Origin: Candidatus Bathyarchaeota archaeon
GTDB taxonomy: Archaea > Thermoproteota > DRAE01
Length of the DNA stretch: 41,072 nt
Reading direction: 5' to 3'
Assembly (NCBI GenBank): GCA_011041895.1
Contig: DRAE01000043.1
Span: forward strand, 1 to 41,072
The notes below the pieces were generated by a model that had not been told where the DNA came from, made no database searches, and saw only the letters and a program-made list of their open reading frames with translations. Every line of letters begins with the position of its first letter. Positions within the stretch are counted from its first letter, which is position 1. This document shows, piece by piece, positions 19,253 through 26,508 of the stretch. Both the position numbers and the translations under genes were made by a program.

Positions 19253-20262
19253 CCCTAAAGAATCGTACATTTGAAATCCCAAGAATAGAACTGGAAAAAA
19301 TACTTGAGAAAACAGACTTCGACGCTGTTCTTCTGGAAGTGCCAGACGGTGTAAAACATCTCATACCCGAAATTTTGGAAATTATAAGGAAGAAAAAACA
19401 TGAAGCGAAAGTTTACATATCAGGAGAGGGATGTTACGGTTTATGCTATATCGAAGACTGTGAAGCAAAAACTATTGGGGTAGACTTGGTGATCAATATA
19501 GGGCACGTCTATAAGATGAACATTAAAAAACATGATGATTTAACGATAATACATGTTCCGCTTTTGGTAAAGAAAGCTAAACAGATAAAAGGAAAAATTA
19601 AGGAGTTTATAGAAAAGAAACTCTATCATTTGATCAGGAAATATAGATATATTGCGCTGTCATCAACCGTGGAGCATTATATTTTTATGCAAGACTTTAG
19701 AAGACAGCTTGAAAAGATGCATTTTAAAGTTTTCATTGGAGAAAGTGGATCTCTTGAAAAGGGGTTAATTATAGGATGTGACTACTCTAACCCAATGTCA
19801 TTAGACGATAAGTGCGATGTGCATGTGATACTTGCTAGTGGCAGATTTCACGGACTGGGATTAGCCATGAACACGAGGAAAAAAGTCATTGTAGCTGACA
19901 TCTTGAATTGGGAAACATTAACGTTTACCGAAGAAGAGATAGGAAAGATAAAGAAAAAGCGAATGGCTGCTCTAGGAAAGATGCTTAATGCAAGGAGGAT
20001 AGGGATAATAGTTGGAACAACGATGGGACAGAGAAGAATGAGAGAGGCGGAAAAGATAGCAGAGACATTAAGCAAGAGAGGATTTCAAGCAGATATTATT
20101 GTGATGAAGGAGGTCAGTGGAATAAAACTACTGAACTTGATGCATGTATATGATGCCTTCGTAGTGTGTTCGTGCCCTAGGATAGCCTTTGACAAAGAGT
20201 ATGAAGAGTTGAAAATACCAATCATATTACCAGATGAATTGTATGAGGTGTTAGAGGGATAG
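19249..20262 (+). CDS. dph2: Diphthamide biosynthesis protein Dph2
   Basis: The 337-residue radical-SAM-like enzyme transfers the 3-amino-3-carboxypropyl group from SAM to a histidine of elongation factor 2, the first step of diphthamide formation. The three cysteines holding the 4Fe-4S cluster appear one per domain: GEGCYGLC near residue 62, LIIGCDYSN near 177 and VCSCPRIAF near 307. Length agrees with archaeal homodimeric Dph2. The start is GTG overlapping the uL16 stop (GTGA). Confidence 0.95.
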   Translation: MTLKNRTFEIPRIELEKILEKTDFDAVLLEVPDGVKHLIPEILEIIRKKKHEAKVYISGEGCYGLCYIEDCEAKTIGVDLVINIGHVYKMNIKKHDDLTIIHVPLLVKKAKQIKGKIKEFIEKKLYHLIRKYRYIALSSTVEHYIFMQDFRRQLEKMHFKVFIGESGSLEKGLIIGCDYSNPMSLDDKCDVHVILASGRFHGLGLAMNTRKKVIVADILNWETLTFTEEEIGKIKKKRMAALGKMLNARRIGIIVGTTMGQRRMREAEKIAETLSKRGFQADIIVMKEVSGIKLLNLMHVYDAFVVCSCPRIAFDKEYEELKIPIILPDELYEVLEG

Positions 20263-20294
20263 ACATGAAAGGAAGAAAATCCAAGGAGGAGAGA

Positions 20295-20870
20295 ATGGAT
20301 AAAATTGTAATACCCGGTGACAAGGTAGGAATAACTGAGGAACTCGAGCCGTTAGAGAACGTTTACACGCACAGGGGGAATCTATTCTCAAGCACAATAG
20401 GGACAATTGATATAGATGTTGAAAATAAGAGAATATCAGTGAGAGGATTAACTGAAGTTAACATACCTAGGAAAGATATGCGAGTATATGCACAGATAGT
20501 ACACGTGGATCAAAAATATGCGGTATGTAAGATTATAAGAGATGACAAGAGAAAACTTAAAAGGACATTTACAGCATTCCTGTTAATTTCCGACGTAAGT
20601 AGTAAACATATACCCGACATGTTTTATGCTGTGAGACAGAATGACATAATCTATGCTAGAGTGCTTTCCAATAAAATGCCACCCTTTTCGATTTCTACAA
20701 GAGGAAAACTTTTCGGAGTCGTCCTTGCATACTGTCAAAATTGCGCCGTGTATATGAAGAAGAAAAAGGGAAATGAAGTGCAGTGCCCCATATGCAAAAC
20801 TATAGAAAAGAGAAAGCTCTCGATAAACTATGGAAAGGTTCCGGTGGACATTATCCTAAGAAAAAACTGA
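20295..20870 (+). CDS. csl4: Exosome RNA-binding subunit Csl4
   Basis: About 191 residues. Csl4 caps the archaeal exosome and helps bind substrate RNA and DnaG. The N-terminal domain begins with MDKIVIPGDKVGITEELEP, then an S1 domain (residues about 60-150) containing DVSSKHIPDMFYAVRQNDIIYARV, then a zinc ribbon CQNCAVYMKKKKGNEVQCPIC. I chose the ATG at 20295 because AAGGAGG lies 6-7 nt upstream and the resulting N-terminus matches Csl4; an upstream in-frame ATG at 20265 would add ten residues. Confidence 0.93.
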   Translation: MDKIVIPGDKVGITEELEPLENVYTHRGNLFSSTIGTIDIDVENKRISVRGLTEVNIPRKDMRVYAQIVHVDQKYAVCKIIRDDKRKLKRTFTAFLLISDVSSKHIPDMFYAVRQNDIIYARVLSNKMPPFSISTRGKLFGVVLAYCQNCAVYMKKKKGNEVQCPICKTIEKRKLSINYGKVPVDIILRKN

Positions 20871-20886
20871 AATTGTGAGAAGAACA

Positions 20887-20894
20887 CTTATATT
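20887..20894 (+). promoter_or_regulatory. TATA box for rpoL
   Basis: CTTATATT is centred 27 nt before the rpoL ATG (20918), the spacing expected for a leaderless archaeal transcript. No Shine-Dalgarno precedes that ATG, consistent with an internal promoter within the gene series. Confidence 0.55.
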
Positions 20895-20917
20895 GATGTG
20901 CCATAACTTTAAAAAGT

Positions 20918-21208
20918 ATGAGCACCCAAATGAAGGTAAGAGTACTTGAAAAAGGAAGAAACCTGCTTAAGCTCGAGATCGAGAATATAGACCCCATAAT
21001 ATTTCACATGATGAATCACCATATGGAAAACGAGCCAAATGTCGAGATTTCGGGATATCAAATAGTTCATCCAATGAGTAACAAATACGTATACATCATA
21101 AGAGTCAGGAGAGGAACTCCGAAGAAATATATGATAGAAGCCTTAGAGAAAATACTTAAAGATTTGAAGGAATTTAAAGAGGAACTTATGAGTAAAGTAA
21201 GTCGATAA
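20918..21208 (+). CDS. rpoL: RNA polymerase subunit Rpo11 (RpoL)
   Basis: The 96-residue Rpb11 homologue forms the alpha-like assembly platform with Rpo3. Diagnostic sequence: LKLEIENIDPIIFHMMNHHMENEPNVEISGYQ (in parts) and IIRVRRGTPKKYMIEALEKI. Complete. It follows csl4 by 47 nt and appears to have its own TATA box. Confidence 0.96.
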   Translation: MSTQMKVRVLEKGRNLLKLEIENIDPIIFHMMNHHMENEPNVEISGYQIVHPMSNKYVYIIRVRRGTPKKYMIEALEKILKDLKEFKEELMSKVSR

Positions 21209-21228
21209 AAACTAATGAAGATGAGACA

Positions 21229-21576
21229 ATGACTTGGATAAAGTTCTGCCCTAAATGCGGTGCAATGATGGAGGTTATAAGAGAGGGAAACAGGGCTATA
21301 CTTAGATGCCCCTCTTGCGGGTACTCGTCAGAGCTCCATACGGATAAAAATCTATCTTTCACAGAGAGTGTTGAACACCCAGTTTCACGTGAGATGATTA
21401 TAGAGAGTGAGGAGCTTCAGGAGATAAGGAGGCTACCCACAGCCAGAGTTGAATGCCCAAAATGTGGCAACAATAAAGCCTATTGGTGGTTTATGCAGAC
21501 TAGAAGTCTAGACGAGCCTGAGACAAGATTTTTTAGATGCACGAAATGTGGATATACTTGGCGCGAATATGATTGA
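21229..21576 (+). CDS. tfs: Transcription elongation factor TFS
   Basis: The 115-residue TFIIS/Rpb9-like factor stimulates transcript cleavage by stalled RNA polymerase. The N-terminal zinc ribbon is FCPKCGAMM...CPSCGYSS and the C-terminal ribbon is CPKCGNNKAYWW...CTKCGYTW. Between the last pairs lies RSLDEPETRFFRC, whose Asp-Glu pair enters the polymerase active site, so this is an active cleavage factor. It lies 20 nt after rpoL. Confidence 0.96.
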   Translation: MTWIKFCPKCGAMMEVIREGNRAILRCPSCGYSSELHTDKNLSFTESVEHPVSREMIIESEELQEIRRLPTARVECPKCGNNKAYWWFMQTRSLDEPETRFFRCTKCGYTWREYD

Positions 21577-21649
21577 CCGAGAAGCCTCCGTACGCTGCAA
21601 TAAATGTAATTTAGAAAAGACCTCTAATTAAGAAAATGAGGTGGCTAAA

Positions 21650-22396
21650 ATGTTTAAGGCGACTTTGCCAAATGCTAAGGACTGGCTAAATATTGTCAAG
21701 GCCATATCGACGCTAACTGAGGAAGGAAACTTTCATGCAACATCCGAGGCAATGACGTTTAGATCACTTGACGCAAGTAGAACTGCGATGATAGATATAT
21801 ACATGCCCAAGGAAGCTTTTGATGAGTACGAGTGCACGGAGGACACATATATAGGAATGAATTTAAGTGAAATGCTTAAAGTGCTAAAACGGGTGACTAC
21901 GAGAGACAGCATAACACTTGCTTTGAAGGAAAATCTACTCGAGGTATCAATTAGAAATCGATACACAAGGGCATATGCATTACCTCTACTTGACCTCGAG
22001 ACAGAAAAATACCCCGAACCTAGCATAGAATTTAGGGCACACGCAACGTTAATTTCATCGTCATTCTACAAAGCGCTAAAGGATCTTGAAGTCATTGGAG
22101 ACAACGTTAAAATTACGATTAAACCAAGTGAAGTTACTTTTGAAACGAAAGGAGACATAGCTAAAGCATTTGCCAAGCTAGGAGGAGAGCTTGGAGAGGA
22201 CTTGATATCAATTGAATGCAGTGAAGAGGTATATGCCACATATAATCTGTCAGCTTTAACCAACATCCTGAAAGCTCTTTCAAGCATACTAGATACTATA
22301 ACGTTATCTATGTCAACTAATATGCCTCTCAGACTAAGAGGAGAAACCCCGGAAGGAATCAGGATAACGTATTATCTAGCAAGTAGAGCTGAATGA
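21650..22396 (+). CDS. pcn: DNA polymerase sliding clamp PCNA
   Basis: About 248 residues, the normal length for a clamp monomer of two similar domains. The N-terminal strand is MFKATLPNAKDWLNIV, the middle has LDASRTAMIDIYMP, and the interdomain region includes SIEFRAHATLISSSFYKAL. The C-terminus has MPLRLRGETPEGIRITYYLASRAE. I chose ATG 21650 because GAGGTGG lies about 7 nt upstream; GTG 21641 is in frame. PCNA, both primase subunits and GINS lie consecutively, a compact replication block. Only one PCNA gene is in the window. Confidence 0.96.
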   Translation: MFKATLPNAKDWLNIVKAISTLTEEGNFHATSEAMTFRSLDASRTAMIDIYMPKEAFDEYECTEDTYIGMNLSEMLKVLKRVTTRDSITLALKENLLEVSIRNRYTRAYALPLLDLETEKYPEPSIEFRAHATLISSSFYKALKDLEVIGDNVKITIKPSEVTFETKGDIAKAFAKLGGELGEDLISIECSEEVYATYNLSALTNILKALSSILDTITLSMSTNMPLRLRGETPEGIRITYYLASRAE

Positions 22397-23379
22397 GCAC
22401 AACATTCCACTACAAATACCCCTTTTTATTTTATGGAGAAAGAGCCTTAGCCAGCATCATAGAGGAGATCCCCCTGGACAATCTAAGAAACTTGATTTCC
22501 AATATCGTAAGTAGAAAAGCTTGGGACAGAGTAAGCGACGACCCACTAAACATAATGTTGACGGTAGCCATTCTCCAACGATTACAAGCTAAAAGACTAC
22601 TTTCAAGGTATGCAGTCAGACTGTCTAAGAAAATAGGAAGTGAAATCCAGAGAGAAAGCACGGAAACTGTTCTCAACGTAGCTAGGAAAATTATTGATAA
22701 TAGAATAAACGTTGAAGATATTCAACTTCGAGGAGTGAAAACTTCGCTGTTTAAAATTCCAGTTCCTACTTACTTGAGGATTTCACAGTATTTCAAGTCG
22801 ATAAAGTGGAAACTTGTAAATCAAATAGTAATAAATGGATACGTATACGTGGGAAGAAGAGACCTCATAAGACTTATCGAAGAAATGTTGAAGGACGCCA
22901 TAATCAATGAACGAATTAGACTAAAACTTCCAGATCACATAGATCTGAGCGATGAATATAGGAGAATAAGCCAAATTGAAAGGACGTTTACCGAAAAAAT
23001 TAAAATGCCTAAGGGAAAGATAAGGGTTGATGCATTTCCCCCGTGTATGAGAGAGCTTTTAAGTAGAGCGCGTGAGGGAAGAAATCTATCTCATACTGAA
23101 AGATTCTCTCTAGCGACATTTCTCTTTTCGCTTGGAATGTCCATCGATGACGTAAATGAAATTTTCTCAAATTTGCCGGATTATGATGCACGCAAGACGA
23201 TGTACCAGCTCAGGCATTTAAAAGGATTAGTAGGCTCAGGAACAAAATACTCTCCTCCATCATGTAAAAAACTTCGGTTTTACGGTATCTGTATCAGGGG
23301 AGAAGAATGTAAAGATATCACTCATCCATTACAATATTACTTGAGGAATGTCAAAAGAAGACATAGAGAAAAGAGATAA
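22393..23379 (+). CDS. priL: DNA primase large subunit PriL
   Basis: The 328-residue regulatory subunit of the archaeal primase carries an iron-sulfur C-terminal domain. Four candidate cluster cysteines are visible: FPPCMREL near residue 218, PSCKKL near 290, GICIRG near 298 and EECKDI near 303. The conserved sequence LSHTERFSLATFLFSLG lies between them. It overlaps pcn by 4 nt and priS by 32 nt. PriL supports initiation and extension of RNA/DNA primers by PriS. Confidence 0.96.
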   Translation: MSTTFHYKYPFLFYGERALASIIEEIPLDNLRNLISNIVSRKAWDRVSDDPLNIMLTVAILQRLQAKRLLSRYAVRLSKKIGSEIQRESTETVLNVARKIIDNRINVEDIQLRGVKTSLFKIPVPTYLRISQYFKSIKWKLVNQIVINGYVYVGRRDLIRLIEEMLKDAIINERIRLKLPDHIDLSDEYRRISQIERTFTEKIKMPKGKIRVDAFPPCMRELLSRAREGRNLSHTERFSLATFLFSLGMSIDDVNEIFSNLPDYDARKTMYQLRHLKGLVGSGTKYSPPSCKKLRFYGICIRGEECKDITHPLQYYLRNVKRRHREKR

Positions 23380-24499
23380 CATAAGTGTAATAAAGAAAAT
23401 ATTCAAATGGTATTATAGTACACACTCATCCAGCATTATCTGCGAGAATGTTGAGAGACGTGAGTTTGGGTTCATGCTTTTCGATGGAAACGTGATGGTA
23501 CGGCATAAATCCTTCAAATCAATTCTTGAACTGAGAAGATTTATTGCAGAACTAGCTCCAAAGCATGCCTATCACTCAATAGCAATATATGAGAAACCTG
23601 ATGCCCCCATGGAGGAGAAAGGGTGGGTATGCGCTGAATTATTGTTTGACATAGATGCAGACCACATTGCTAAGAAATATGGTATAGCGATGAGACCTGA
23701 AACATATCTACAATGTATGACCATAGCCGCTGAAGAGACCATAAAGCTTATCGAGGAATTTTTGCTGACTGATTTTGGACTAGCACCAAGGGATATAGCA
23801 GTACTGTTCTCGGGAGGAAGAGGATTTCACGTCCATGTTAAGAACAAGGAATTTGAATACATGGACCGTGCAATGAGGCAAGAGATAGTGGATTACATTA
23901 CTGGAAATGGAATAAACCTCAAGGCAACCATGATTTTCGAAGGATACTTCCTTATGGAGGGACACGGGTGGATTGGAAGATTAAGCCGTGGAGTATACGA
24001 AGTATTAGAGTCAGGATATTTCAGATCGAAGCTGAGAAAACAACAAGTCAATGCTATAGATAAGAGGTGTAGAAGAATACTAGAGGAGATTCTAACGGGA
24101 TTTTCAGGGACATGGAATGAGCTTTCAGATAAAACTAAGAAAAAGATTTTGGAAATGGCCGTTGAGTTGATGAGAGGGGACGTAGACCGTGTCGTTACAT
24201 CAGATATATCAAGATTGACCAGGATAGTGGGAACGCTTCATGGAAAAACTGGTTTAAAAGTGATAAAAGTTGATATAAGCAAATTAGAGAGTTTTGATCC
24301 TACGAAAGAGGCCCTTGCCTTACCGACATCCCCTCAGATAACGGTCAAGTTCCTAAGCGACATTGGAAGTGTAAGTTTCAATGATGACATTTATGGGCCG
24401 TATAGAGAGGGGCAAATCAAGTCTATTCCAATTCCTTTAGCAGTATTCCTAAGTGGATTTGAATGTGTAAAGCTTTTAAATGGCGGAATTCTTGAATGA
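23348..24499 (+). CDS. priS: DNA primase catalytic subunit PriS
   Basis: The 383-residue catalytic subunit of the eukaryotic-type primase. It has the DxD metal site in ELLFDIDADH near residues 98-107 and the SGGRGFHVHV motif near residues 156-165. A third acid-containing segment follows the TSDISRLTRIVGTLHGKTGLKV region, typical of archaeal PriS. The length is somewhat above average. The ATG lies inside the end of priL (32-nt overlap). Confidence 0.96.
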   Translation: MSKEDIEKRDNISVIKKIFKWYYSTHSSSIICENVERREFGFMLFDGNVMVRHKSFKSILELRRFIAELAPKHAYHSIAIYEKPDAPMEEKGWVCAELLFDIDADHIAKKYGIAMRPETYLQCMTIAAEETIKLIEEFLLTDFGLAPRDIAVLFSGGRGFHVHVKNKEFEYMDRAMRQEIVDYITGNGINLKATMIFEGYFLMEGHGWIGRLSRGVYEVLESGYFRSKLRKQQVNAIDKRCRRILEEILTGFSGTWNELSDKTKKKILEMAVELMRGDVDRVVTSDISRLTRIVGTLHGKTGLKVIKVDISKLESFDPTKEALALPTSPQITVKFLSDIGSVSFNDDIYGPYREGQIKSIPIPLAVFLSGFECVKLLNGGILE

Positions 24500-24510
24500 A
24501 ATAAGTGAAA

Positions 24511-25047
24511 ATGTACGAGAAGCTACTTAAAATGCTATCTGATGAAAGGGATAGTGAGACTTTACTAAAGTTAGAGAAAAATTTCACGTCTAAAGTAGGT
24601 GAGCATTTAGCAAGGCTAGATAAGAAAATCAAGCGAATGGCTGAAGATGATGTGAGAAGGATACTGCTCGAGAAAGAGCGTGAAATAATTACACTTGCTT
24701 ATGAGCAACTCATGAAATTAAGGATACTGAAGATAACAATATATGCCATTACTGGAAGAGAAAATCTCTTAGAAGAAGAGCACTTGACTGATGAAGAAAA
24801 GAAGTTTTTAATTCACCTTAAAAAGTTTATAGGGCAAATACGAAAAAATGTTTTAAAACGGGAAATTGATATAGAGAAAGAACTTATAGTAGTGAGAATA
24901 CTAAAGGATATACCGGAAGAGATAGTTGGAATAGACTTAAAGACATATGGACCATATAAAAAGGAGGATGTAGCTGCAATACCATACATGTATGCTAAAA
25001 TCCTGATAGATAAAGGATACGCAGAACCAATAGAGGTGGATGAATAA
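24511..25047 (+). CDS. GINS complex subunit (Gins51/Sld5-Psf1 type)
   Basis: About 178 residues. A long helical A domain (LLKMLSDERDSETLL, then YEQLMKLRILKITIYAI) is followed by a small C-terminal B domain, VVRILKDIPEEIVGIDLKTYGPYKKEDVAAIP (quoted in parts) with YAKILIDKGYAEPIEV. The A-then-B order marks the archaeal Gins51 type. GINS joins MCM and Cdc45/GAN in the replicative helicase. I used ATG 24511; GTG 24505 is possible. Adjacent to priS and overlapping the eL42 start by 1 nt. Confidence 0.9.
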   Translation: MYEKLLKMLSDERDSETLLKLEKNFTSKVGEHLARLDKKIKRMAEDDVRRILLEKEREIITLAYEQLMKLRILKITIYAITGRENLLEEEHLTDEEKKFLIHLKKFIGQIRKNVLKREIDIEKELIVVRILKDIPEEIVGIDLKTYGPYKKEDVAAIPYMYAKILIDKGYAEPIEVDE

Positions 25048-25325
25048 TGAAAATTCCCGCAAAGATAAGAACATACTGCCCAAAATGCCTCAAACATACT
25101 ATACATACAGTCTCACTGTACTCGCACGGAAAGAGTAGAACACTTGCTATTGGAAATAGAAAATATGCTAGAAAGAAGAAAGGATATGGAGGCCAGCCTA
25201 GGCCGATTCAGCGTAAGAAAGCAAAGGTCACGAAGAAGCAAATGATAAAGCTCAAATGCACTGAATGTGGAAGAATTGTTCAGAGAGAGGGTATTAGAAT
25301 CAAACGACTAGAGATAGTGAGGTGA
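25047..25325 (+). CDS. rpl44e: Ribosomal protein eL42 (L44e)
   Basis: The 92-residue large-subunit protein near the E site. It has MKIPAKIRTYCPKCLKHTIH and a second cysteine pair LKCTECGRIVQREG, forming the zinc site, with the conserved basic GYGGQPRPIQRKKAKVTKK between. Complete, followed by eS27. Confidence 0.97.
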   Translation: MKIPAKIRTYCPKCLKHTIHTVSLYSHGKSRTLAIGNRKYARKKKGYGGQPRPIQRKKAKVTKKQMIKLKCTECGRIVQREGIRIKRLEIVR

Positions 25326-25332
25326 TACCGAA

Positions 25333-25551
25333 TTGGTGAAAAAGAGAAAAATCGAGATACCGATGCCTAGAAGCTATTTCATGTGCATAGAGTGCCCTCA
25401 ATGCTCTTCAAAACAAATAGTATTCAGTCACGCTACAACTAGGGTTAAATGCCTCGTCTGTGGAAAACAACTTCTCGAGCCAACTGGTGGAAAAGCCAAG
25501 CTCCTTGAAGGGGTGAAGGTTTTAGAAAGGTATGGAGTAGCTGGAGGTTAG
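25333..25551 (+). CDS. rps27e: Ribosomal protein eS27
   Basis: The 72-residue zinc-ribbon small-subunit protein: MCIECPQCSSKQIVFSHATT and VKCLVCGKQLLEPTGGKAKL. The start is TTG 25333 or GTG 25336, preceded by GAGGTGAT. It ends with TAG at 25549-25551, and the following aIF2alpha frame continues in exactly the same reading frame. Confidence 0.95.
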   Translation: MVKKRKIEIPMPRSYFMCIECPQCSSKQIVFSHATTRVKCLVCGKQLLEPTGGKAKLLEGVKVLERYGVAGG

Positions 25552-25554
25552 ACT

Positions 25555-26337
25555 ATACCCCGCAAATGGCCTGAAGTTAACGAGTTAGTTGTTGGAACTG
25601 TTACTGAAATTACAGATTATGGGGCCTATGTCTCGCTTGATGAGTATAGTGGTAAGAAGGCTTTTATCTACATCTCAGAGATAAAGAGAGGATACGTTAA
25701 GAGAGTAAGAGACTATCTAAGGGAAGGGCAGAAGGTAGTTGCCAGAGTGATAAACGTTGACCCGGATAAGGACATCATTGATTTGTCACTGCGATATGTT
25801 ACTGAGAGAGAAAAACAGCTTAAAATGAAAGACTATAAGGATCGAAAGAAAGCCTACAAGATAGTTGAGCTAGCGCTCACAGGAACACCCTATGAATCTG
25901 AGATAAAAAGAGTATTTTACCTCTTAGATGAAAACTTTGAAAACCCCTACATTGGATTAGAGGAGGCCAGAAGAAAGGGAAAAACAGTGCTGTTGAAGCT
26001 TGGAATAGCCGATGAGATAGCAGAAATTCTAATGAAAGAGATCATGGAGCGTGTAAAGCCAAGTTATACTTCACTAGTTTATCAGGTGAAAGTTGAAAGT
26101 TTAGCTCGGGATGGAGTTTTTAAGATAATGGATTACCTAGAAAAATGTAAGAAAAATCTGGAAAAGAGAGATATAAAAAATGTTGAAATTACAGTAATAT
26201 CACCTCCCCTTTACAGAATTAGAGTTCTTCATGAAAATCCTAAGTATGTAGAACAAACGTTCAAGAAAGTTGCTCTAGAGATGCTTAAAGTTGCCAAGGA
26301 GATGAACATTGAAGCAGAGTTCAAGACGGAAAGGTAA
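25555..26337 (+). CDS. eif2A: Translation initiation factor aIF2 alpha subunit, apparent AUA start codon
   Basis: aIF2alpha binds initiator tRNA with the gamma subunit. Homology begins at PRKWPEVNELVVGTV, like the family N-terminus MPRKxxxYPEEGEFVVATV, and continues through a complete S1 domain (DYGAYVSLDEYSGKKAFIYISEI, quoted in part), a helical domain and the C-terminal alpha-beta domain ending PPLYRIRVLHENPKYVEQTF. The codon where Met is expected is ATA at 25555. GGAGGT lies at 25543-25548, 6 nt upstream, the ideal spacing. No ATG, GTG or TTG occurs in frame until GTG 25747, which would delete most of the S1 domain. Length from ATA is 260 residues, normal for the family. Alternatives: a sequence error (ATG to ATA), or readthrough of the eS27 TAG, which is in frame. 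Confidence 0.85.
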   Translation: MPRKWPEVNELVVGTVTEITDYGAYVSLDEYSGKKAFIYISEIKRGYVKRVRDYLREGQKVVARVINVDPDKDIIDLSLRYVTEREKQLKMKDYKDRKKAYKIVELALTGTPYESEIKRVFYLLDENFENPYIGLEEARRKGKTVLLKLGIADEIAEILMKEIMERVKPSYTSLVYQVKVESLARDGVFKIMDYLEKCKKNLEKRDIKNVEITVISPPLYRIRVLHENPKYVEQTFKKVALEMLKVAKEMNIEAEFKTER

Positions 26338-26353
26338 CCTGAGAAAGGAAATC

Positions 26354-26500
26354 ATGAAGTGTACTGAATGTGGAAGATATACTATGAGGGAAGATAAGTG
26401 CCCTTACTGTGGGGGTAAGCTCAAAGTAGCAATACCACCAAAGTTTTCTCCGCATGACAGGTATGCAAAATATAGAAGGCTTATGAAGTATGGGAAATAA
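26354..26500 (+). CDS. nop10: H/ACA ribonucleoprotein protein Nop10
   Basis: The 48-residue subunit of the H/ACA pseudouridylation RNP, binding Cbf5. The zinc ribbon is MKCTECGRYTMREDKCPYCGG, followed by the basic tail PPKFSPHDRYAKYRRLM typical of Nop10. The ATG at 26354 gives the family N-terminus; an upstream in-frame start overlapping aIF2alpha is unlikely. Last gene of the long plus-strand series; convergent with aglB. Confidence 0.95.
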   Translation: MKCTECGRYTMREDKCPYCGGKLKVAIPPKFSPHDRYAKYRRLMKYGK

Positions 26501-26508
26501 TGAAATTA

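Noticed and set aside
25549..25551. Pyrrolysine insertion at the in-frame TAG
   Set aside because: eS27 is complete at this stop and ends at its normal length; nothing in the window indicates pyrrolysine machinery.
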